NCBI GenBank assembly: GCA_951799405.1
Contig: OX637361.1
Span: forward strand, 12,870,170 to 12,934,169
DNA length: 64,000 nt
Direction: 5' to 3'
Source: Agapetus fuscipes
Taxonomy: Eukaryota; Arthropoda; Insecta; Trichoptera; Glossosomatidae
Positions 61,050 through 64,000 of this stretch are shown here, piece by piece. The notes beneath the pieces were generated by a model that saw only the letters and a list, made by a program, of their open reading frames with translations, had not been told where the DNA came from and did no database searches. Position numbers and translations under genes: made by a program. Position 1 is the stretch's first letter; each line of letters opens with the position of its first letter.

Positions 61050-61474
61050 TTTTGATGACCGGTCTTTGGTCAAGGTTTATGAATTTTCAACCCAGCCGAG
61101 CAAATTTGAAAATATAGATGTTTTTTTTTTGCTCCACCGGGAATCGAACCCACAACCTTCCATTCAGAGTTCGAAGTGTTACTACTGAACTACAAACCTG
61201 TCACAATTAACTGTTAATTTTATTTTGAAATCTTTGAATTGTTTTGAAAATAATACAAAATGTATATATTAAGTTTTGGAGCTATCCCATCAATATACAA
61301 AAAAAAACATTGCAGTGTGTGTTTTTTCGCCGCTACACAAACCACATGCACATATTTTTTATCACTCACAAGGGTTGACGCAAATGCAGTCTGTCAACAT
61401 AAATTAATATTATTTAAAGAGAGATCAAATGAGTAAGTTTAGAGAAAATAATGCCTTTATCTATTAATCTTTAC

Positions 61475-62015
61475 TAGTTGTTTGGTATGAGGCTGACCCC
61501 CATACTGAAACAAACTTGGTTCACTTTTGCAATTGCCACCCCGATTTTAAAACACGGCGTTAAGAGTTGCTAAGTTCATGTTCATGTGAGATTTGATTTA
61601 TTTTGTAGGAACCTACACATAAAAAGGCACACCGGTCCGCAGTCTAGTGGTCACAACTTTGAATCCAGATTGGAAAAAAGTGGGTTCGAATTCCGGCGGA
61701 GCACAAAAAAAGATATCATTTTTAAAATTTGCGCTTCGTTGGGTTGCAAAATTAATCTGTCTCTGTCAAAGGTCCGTCACAATAAATCGATCCGGCCTTT
61801 CAACAACTGGGTCTTGCATGAGAATTGGAGCTTTCTACAGCGACGACCAAGCTCGCAGAGGGCTCGAGGGAGGGAGGGTGTGATTCACACAAAAACAGCG
61901 CTCATCGAATAAATCATCCTAATATTATATTTTTTACTATTATTGTACAACATGTGAGGTTATGCATTTAATATGTGCCGCACTTAAATGGCAATAGGGC
62001 TTTATAGATTATAGA
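61475..62015 (+). mobile_element. LINE-T 3' UTR interrupted by SINE-A
   Basis: Diverged UTR 61475-61630 and 61940-62015, broken after GTAGGAACCTACACAT. 61200-61474 is unassigned. Confidence 0.6.
61631..61926 (+). mobile_element. SINE-A, C1-tail type
   Basis: ACCGGTCCGCAGTCTAGTGG head, GGGTTCGAATTCC B box, body, AAGCTCG junction, hairpin with a GAGGGAGGGAGG expansion in the loop and AACAGCGCTC, then CATCCTAATATTAT. Confidence 0.8.
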
Positions 62016-62327
62016 TTTTAAGCTAAGCCACAGTAACGAAAAAATATTTTTAAATTAATTTTACGCATGAAGACAATATATTTTTGACAGCCCTACTTAA
62101 ATAGTTGAACACCTGCATCACAAATAATATTATAGTATGGAGACACACGAACTGGATGCCAAAATACTACAAAAGGTAGGTACGTACCTACTTGTTATAC
62201 AATAATACATAATAATATTTCTTATTTCTTCGGGTAAAAACTTGAATTCCATTTTTATTTATAATATTCATTGATAATATTATAATCTTAGAATTCGTAA
62301 TTTTTTTTCAAATGCGTGCAAAAGATC

Positions 62328-62836
62328 GGTCTGTAGTCTAGTTGTCTAACGCTTCCAACTCATAATCGGAAGGTCATAAGTTCAATTTTCGGTGGAGCAC
62401 AGAACGAAACTAAGCTACACATATTGTGTAACTTCTTGCCTGCGTTGTCCCATGTGGCGATTCCGAACCTTTTTATTTTTACAGGTAAGGGGGGCAGATT
62501 TACACCAACCACTTCAGTTGAAGTGGGGGTTTTTCAGCTCCCGAGGGGGCTGGTTCTCATTTCTTGTCAAGGCTGATCGAACCCTTGCTCTTGGCATGGA
62601 ATGCAAGCATTCTACCAATTGAGCGATCGACCATTTTACGAGCTTGGTCGTCGTCGCTACAAAGCGCCAGTTGTCAAGCAAGACCCAGTTGCTGTAAAGC
62701 TGGATGGACCTTAGGTGACCGGTCATTGGTAAAGGTGTATGAATTTTTCAACCCAGCGAAGAGCAAATTTGAAAATATAAATGGAATATTTTTTGTGCTC
62801 CGCCGGGATTCGAACTCACAACCTTCCATTCAGGCC
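62328..62836. mobile_element. SINE-A head (+) followed by a SINE dimer (-)
   Basis: 62328-62403: lone tRNA-like head CGGTCTGTAGTCTAGTTGTC with TTCAATTTTCGG. 62404-62836: minus-strand dimer, SINE-B then SINE-A, with the SINE-A head cut at TTCCATTCAGG. Confidence 0.7.
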
Positions 62837-64000
62837 CATTGGGAGCTTGGAAACCTAATATAAGGGTATCGCCGTCGAAATCTGTACCTTTTGTCTTGTG
62901 CGTGTGTCCCCTAATGATTTTCAGCTTTTTCATAAAAACTGGTGATCTCTACTGAATTCTAAAATTATCAGAGTAAAGTAAATGAAAAGCGTATCGAAAT
63001 ACAAAAAAAAACTGCAAAAAGCATTAAGTGGCGATGTAATTAAAAAATAAAACAAAATCGCCTTTTTTCCATTCCCATTCAAATTTTATATTATGTCCGC
63101 AACTCGTTTTTGACCCTTTGATGATATGATCAAAATAGTCAAACGTTTGTTGAGTATTTTTGCATATGGCCGACTGTGTCCATGCCTCGTATAGTTATAT
63201 AGTTGCAGTGTCTATACGACATGGCTCGGAATTTTTATACATATACAGCTGATGTATTTATACATGAGCCCATTGGTCGGACATGAAGTAAACTGTTTTA
63301 TCCTCACTGTTGGCCAAAATATCGCAATTGGGGACACCAGCGCCATCTGTGTAACAAATAAAACAATAAACAAATAGAGAATTACAATAATTATTTAAAA
63401 ATTAGGTGTTTAAGTTAAAGAAATGAAACTTTTACGAAAATAATTAAAAACACTTCTTTCATTTAATCGCGATGTGATGTTTGCGGAAAATTACTCGGAG
63501 GAACTTAAAACGCGTACGAAAAAAACTTACGTAAATACGTTTTCAAAAAAATTAATAACTCAGTAACTAAGTAAGTAATGAATTTTCGGAAGTCGTGGTA
63601 ATTTAGCTGAATACATACTCTATCATTAAATTGTATATTTGGTTTTGAAATATTAAGAAAAGAAACGTGAGTCGCCTTGGAAAATGAGCCTTTTTAAATT
63701 GGTTTTTTGCATATTTCCAGCTGACTTGAAGGAAAAAAAAAATAAAAAAAATATTTTCATTGTTTTTAAATATATATAAAGACAACCGTATATTTATTTT
63801 TTTGAACAGCCAAAGTTGTTTGGGTCTCAAATCCCCCTTATGAAAGTGACCTAAATATTGTCAATACTTCAAATCACTTCAAAATAATAATCGCCAAAGG
63901 CAGATTTTCTATCGTCCTGATGACAAAAAAAAAAGAAAAAAAAAACCTTTTATTTTTAATTACAGAACACACAAACGAAGCTTTTTATTAGGGCTTAAAT
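62837..64000. other. Unassigned right edge
   Basis: No repeat of the window's families or protein similarity recognised. CCTGATGA near 63918 lacks a following GAAAC and is not a hammerhead. Confidence 0.4.

Larger units (their letters stand above)
60159..61199 (-). mobile_element. SINE-A, C1-tail type, carrying two nested elements
   Basis: The minus-strand SINE is split at GTAAGGCTGGA by hAT-b (60281-60784) and at GACCTTTT by M2 (60803-61049). With both removed, the SINE is continuous from GAGCGCTG to the head near 61199. 59816-60158 is unassigned apart from a TTTCACTGTGTTCC segment near 59980. Confidence 0.85.

Noticed and set aside
63910..63930. Hammerhead core at CCTGATGA
   Set aside because: No stem II or GAAAC follows, only an A-run.

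Overview
This is eukaryotic DNA, almost certainly from an arthropod and probably an insect. It is AT-rich and has no operons or host gene that I can follow. It is dense in non-LTR retrotransposons, tRNA-derived SINEs, TIR elements, Penelope-like remnants and minisatellites. A 120-bp 5S rRNA-derived segment of animal type also fits. I cannot name the species. All recognisable coding capacity belongs to transposable elements, so I read the window as intergenic or intronic repeat territory.

Family names used below are mine. LINE-T is a LINE whose 3' end is about 300 bp long with a (TTAGA)n-type tail; it is the commonest repeat, with over 35 copies. LINE-K is a related family with ACAAG or TTACAG tails. 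C1 and C2 are two CR1/L2-like LINEs whose 3' UTRs fold into a GC hairpin. SINE-A and SINE-B are tRNA-derived SINEs. M1 to M5 and hAT-a to hAT-e are non-autonomous TIR elements.

Layout. 0-6.5 kb: SINE-A, an RTE-like LINE end, an ATT-tailed LINE reverse transcriptase, a palindromic Penelope-like element with a hammerhead motif, and a pogo-like TIR element. 6.7-16.5 kb: LINE-T copies, the best RT ORF (C1, 7402-8841), MITEs and SINE-A/B dimers. 16.6-19 kb: two neighbouring hAT elements in GTGTATAG targets, the first holding a 5S-tRNA chimeric SINE. 19-31 kb: LINE-T, a TIR element expanded into a satellite, and LTR-like repeats. 31-41.6 kb: nested M1, M2, C2 and Penelope-like insertions. 41.6-49.6 kb: LINE-T, solo-LTR-like repeat, 31-bp and 20-bp tandem arrays. 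49.9-54.8 kb: Penelope-like remnants with a GIY-YIG fragment, inverted LINE-K copies and an internally deleted LINE. 55-64 kb: SINE dimers and a triple nest.

Two systems stand out. (1) Short, nearly perfect palindromes carry hammerhead-ribozyme-like cores, and two are bounded by perfect 12-bp target-site duplications, so they look like mobile Penelope-type, retrozyme-like units. (2) One SINE 5' module is joined at the same AAGCTCG junction to three different 3' modules: a C1-LINE hairpin tail, a poly(A) tail, or a second tRNA-derived SINE. The LINE and SINE tail hairpins differ by a compensatory base pair. Many insertions interrupt a known repeat, so the uninterrupted copies elsewhere in the window act as internal empty-site controls. 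All assignments come from reading the sequence; no search was run.
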